A stretch of DNA of 33,897 nucleotides, from NCBI RefSeq assembly GCF_003389455.1, contig NZ_QUAC01000248.1:1-33897 (forward strand), given 5' to 3'. Position 1 is the stretch's first letter, and each line of letters begins with the position of its first letter. This stretch comes from Streptomyces inhibens. Its GTDB lineage: Bacteria; Actinomycetota; Actinomycetes; Streptomycetales; Streptomycetaceae. The position numbers were made by a program, and so were the translations under genes. Below the pieces are notes generated by a model that ran no database searches, was not told the origin of the DNA, and saw only the letters and a program-made list of their open reading frames with translations. Shown piece after piece: positions 31,597 to 33,897 of this stretch.

Positions 31597-33897
31597 CTAG
31601 GGCAGCGTCCACTTCTGGTTCGCGCCGCCGTTGCAATCCCAGATGACCAGTTGAGTGCCATTCGAAGCGTTCCCGCCCGGGACGTCCAGGCAGCGCCCGG
31701 ACTGTGCGCCCTTGAGGGTTCCGTCCGACTGCGGGACCCACTGCTGGTTGGCACCGCCGTGGCACTCCCACAGGGCCACCTTGGTGCCGCCGGCCGTGCC
31801 CGCGCCACTGACATCCATGCACTTGCCCTTGTGGGTGAGTTCGCCGTTGACCCATGTCCAGACCTGGGCGCCGGTTCCGTCGCAGTCCCAGATCTGCACA
31901 GGGGTGCCGTCGGCGTCCGAACCGCCCTCGGTGCCGAGGCACATGCCGGACAGCCCCGAGGGCACGGCGCCGACATGGTCCGCAGACCCTGTGCCTGGCG
32001 TGAGGGCGAAGTTGTCGAACTGATGGGTCTCGTAGCCCATGACCCCCAGGCCGGCCTGACCGTTGGTGAAGCTGGCGTCAGTGGCGCTGCCGACGGCGGC
32101 GCCGTCGATCTTCGCGGTCAGCTTCGTGTCCTGCATGGTGAGGGCGATGGTGTGCCACCGGTTCGTGCCGAGCGCGCTCGTGGTACCGGCGGCCAGCGTG
32201 GTGAAGTTCCAAGAGGTGTCGCTCTTGAGGATCGACCACGCGCCGGTGTTGCTCACCCGCAGGTGATAGGCGTTCAGACCATTGTTGTTCTTGGCCTGCC
32301 GGTTGACCCGGCCCAGGACCTCGACGCTGCCGGACTTCTTCAGCATCGTGTCGACGGATACCGTGTAGTTGCCCCAGGAACCGTCTCCCATGATCGTGTA
32401 CGGGCTGTTGTGGGGCTCGTCCGTCCAGCGAATCGGGGTCTGGGGGGCCATCTGGCGAAGACAGGTGCCGCTGCGGCCGCCGCCACAACTGACGGTCTGG
32501 AAGGCGCCGTTCATGTCGGAGAAGTGCTTCGGAGACGTGGTGGTGGCGGGGACATCGAAGGTATCCGCGTACGGCAGCTTCAGCGCCGCCCGCTGCGGGG
32601 AGGCCGCCGTTCCCTTACCCCCTGTGGCGGTGGTCGTGACGGTGTAGAGGTAGCCGGGCTGCAATGTCAGGGTGTACGAGCCGTTGGACGGCGTCACATC
32701 CGGCCGGCGCACGAACCAGTCGCTGGACCGGCCCGACTTCAAGTTCGTGGCCCAGACGCGGACGTGGCCGGTGGACAGGCCGCCGGTGACGGTGAACGTC
32801 GCGGTCTGCGCCTCAGCGGCATCCATGGTCTCGATGACGGTGGTGTAGTCGGATTCATTCGTGGACTTGAGCGAGACGTAGCTGCCGTTGTCGCGGTTGC
32901 CGCCCAGGTATCCGCTCGCGGAGTCGATGTAGCGCCAGCCGGGCCGGGTGAACTGCGTGGTGTGCGCGGTCACCCACGTCGTCTTGCCGATGTGGTAGGC
33001 ACCGGACCACGGCTGGTTCGCATAGGCACCGGACCACGGCTGGTTCGCAACGGACATCCCGGCCTTGGAGAAGAACAGGTTCGGATACAGCGCGGCGATG
33101 ACCGGCCAGTTGAGATACCCGGTCATCTTCCCGTCGATGTAGTCCCGGTTCAGGGCACGCGCGACTGATGCCGCGCCTTCATCTGTGGGCAGCGTGCCGC
33201 CCTCGCTCGACCACAGCGGCTTGCCCAGCGCTTTCGCGGTGTCCGTGCTGTTGCACGCCTTGTAGTCGCCCATGTAGCCGCAGGGGTAGTGAGCGCCGAC
33301 GATGTCGACCGCGGACTTGAGCACGGGGTCCGTGGCCATGTGGTCGGCCACGGACCAGTTGAACTCGTCCGCCGCGACGACCTTGGTCGCATACCCCTTG
33401 GCCTTCAGAGTCTGCTTGAGTTTCGCGTACCACTGCACGTTGTAGCCGCGCTCGTTCCAGCCGCCCATGTAGTCGATGGTCAGGTTGTGCCGCTTCGCGC
33501 AGTCCATCCACGACATCAGGTAGTCGATCATGTCCTGGGACCAGAAGTTCCCGTTGCCGATCCAGCCCGGAGCGCCCCAGGAAAGCCCGTACAGCTTGAT
33601 GTTGGGGTTGCGCTTCTTGGCCTCCTTGGCCATCCACCACTCGTAGCCCTGGTTGCAGTCGACGGTGCTCCGCGTGTGCATGTGGCTGGCTTCGGCGCCG
33701 TCGGTGTAGTTGGTGTCGCCACCGATCTCGATCTTGAGCATCTGCAGGGCCGCCCCATACCCCGGCTTGAACAGGTAGTCCAGGATCTGCCTGCGCTGCG
33801 CCTTGGGGTAGTCGACCAGCAGCCGCGCATTCCCGCCGCCGCCGGATATCGCGCCGATGCCGTCGAAGGTGCGACCCGGCTTGGTGCCGTCCACAGT
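31597..33897 (-). CDS. GH59 galactocerebrosidase-like enzyme with ricin lectin domain (5' partial)
   Basis: At least 766 residues are present; the front, including any signal peptide, lies beyond the window edge. The GH59 barrel starts DGTKPGRTFDGIGAISGGGG and continues GYEWWMAKEAKKRNPNIKLY, with the acid/base Glu in DYMGGWNERGYN and the nucleophile in KPLWSSEGGT. The order matches animal galactosylceramidase, including VTAHTTQFTRPGW and a lectin-like sandwich ending ETHQFDNFALTPG. A ricin-B domain (CBM13) with three QxW-type repeats (ALWECHGGANQQW, VIWDCNGGANQKW) closes the protein. It should release beta-galactose from galactosylceramide-type or similar substrates outside the cell. A 27-bp tandem duplication alters a loop. 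Confidence 0.92.
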   Translation of the reverse strand, partial: TVDGTKPGRTFDGIGAISGGGGNARLLVDYPKAQRRQILDYLFKPGYGAALQMLKIEIGGDTNYTDGAEASHMHTRSTVDCNQGYEWWMAKEAKKRNPNIKLYGLSWGAPGWIGNGNFWSQDMIDYLMSWMDCAKRHNLTIDYMGGWNERGYNVQWYAKLKQTLKAKGYATKVVAADEFNWSVADHMATDPVLKSAVDIVGAHYPCGYMGDYKACNSTDTAKALGKPLWSSEGGTLPTDEGAASVARALNRDYIDGKMTGYLNWPVIAALYPNLFFSKAGMSVANQPWSGAYANQPWSGAYHIGKTTWVTAHTTQFTRPGWRYIDSASGYLGGNRDNGSYVSLKSTNESDYTTVIETMDAAEAQTATFTVTGGLSTGHVRVWATNLKSGRSSDWFVRRPDVTPSNGSYTLTLQPGYLYTVTTTATGGKGTAASPQRAALKLPYADTFDVPATTTSPKHFSDMNGAFQTVSCGGGRSGTCLRQMAPQTPIRWTDEPHNSPYTIMGDGSWGNYTVSVDTMLKKSGSVEVLGRVNRQAKNNNGLNAYHLRVSNTGAWSILKSDTSWNFTTLAAGTTSALGTNRWHTIALTMQDTKLTAKIDGAAVGSATDASFTNGQAGLGVMGYETHQFDNFALTPGTGSADHVGAVPSGLSGMCLGTEGGSDADGTPVQIWDCDGTGAQVWTWVNGELTHKGKCMDVSGAGTAGGTKVALWECHGGANQQWVPQSDGTLKGAQSGRCLDVPGGNASNGTQLVIWDCNGGANQKWTLP
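32997..33050. repeat. 27-bp in-frame tandem duplication in GH59
   Basis: Units 32997-33023 and 33024-33050 differ only in the last base. They duplicate nine residues so that the protein reads ANQPWSGAYANQPWSGAY. Human galactocerebrosidase has a single copy at this point (AQEPWSGHY), so the extra unit is an insertion in an otherwise conserved loop. Confidence 0.9.

Overview
The window is very GC-rich, with strong third-position G/C bias, GTG starts, Tat and lipoprotein exports and families typical of actinomycetes (DUF397, DUF4232, DUF6215-like, SpoIIE-type PP2C, many TetR regulators). It fits a Streptomyces or close relative. The density of broken transposases and gene stumps suggests an accessory, arm-type region rather than the conserved core; that placement is an inference.

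Layout. 1-1.9 kb: a beta-propeller (WD40-like) gene, a hairpin, then IS1182-type and integrase-like debris. 2.0-4.6 kb: a TetR regulator divergent from a DHA2-type drug exporter that is translationally coupled to a cupin. 5.2-6.7 kb: a minus-strand operon of ribbon-helix-helix regulator, VOC (glyoxalase-fold) protein and COG3315-type methyltransferase, with 8-bp-spaced GCTAG repeats next to the first start codon. 6.7-10.6 kb: a broken IS630 transposase, then a TetR/amidohydrolase pair with a clear palindromic operator, bracketed by two related ~61-bp sequences, then an IS5-type remnant and other stumps. 10.6-12.5 kb: a VOC gene preceded by an AraC tail, a decayed UvrA fragment, then an intact AraC-VOC pair. 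12.8-15.9 kb: a DUF6215-like protein, a DUF1801 protein, two operator palindromes before a truncated TetR fused to half of a Gfo/Idh/MocA oxidoreductase, and a response regulator with a frameshift whose end is replaced by a transposase tail.

16.1-22.5 kb is mostly intact: a membrane PP2C phosphatase, a DUF4232 lipoprotein, a lipoprotein polysaccharide deacetylase, a cytochrome P450 with a 47-codon ORF overlapping its stop, a tiny exported peptide and a small membrane protein. 22.7-25.3 kb is decayed again (transposase, universal-stress-protein, ATP-grasp and flavin-reductase fragments) around one membrane-anchored protein. 25.5-28.8 kb is a compact minus-strand operon of secreted phosphoesterase, MFS transporter and membrane-anchored propeller. 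29-33.9 kb holds a DUF397 gene, a Tat-exported GH35 beta-galactosidase and, running off the window, a GH59 galactocerebrosidase-like enzyme with a ricin-type lectin domain.

I see no tRNA, rRNA, CRISPR array or recognisable anti-phage system. The most interesting signals are the repeat operator and small regulator ahead of the VOC/methyltransferase operon, the phosphoesterase-MFS-propeller operon, the GH35+GH59 pair with a 27-bp in-frame duplication, two small ORFs, and the unusually legible record of gene decay in which operators and stop-codon junctions outlive their genes.
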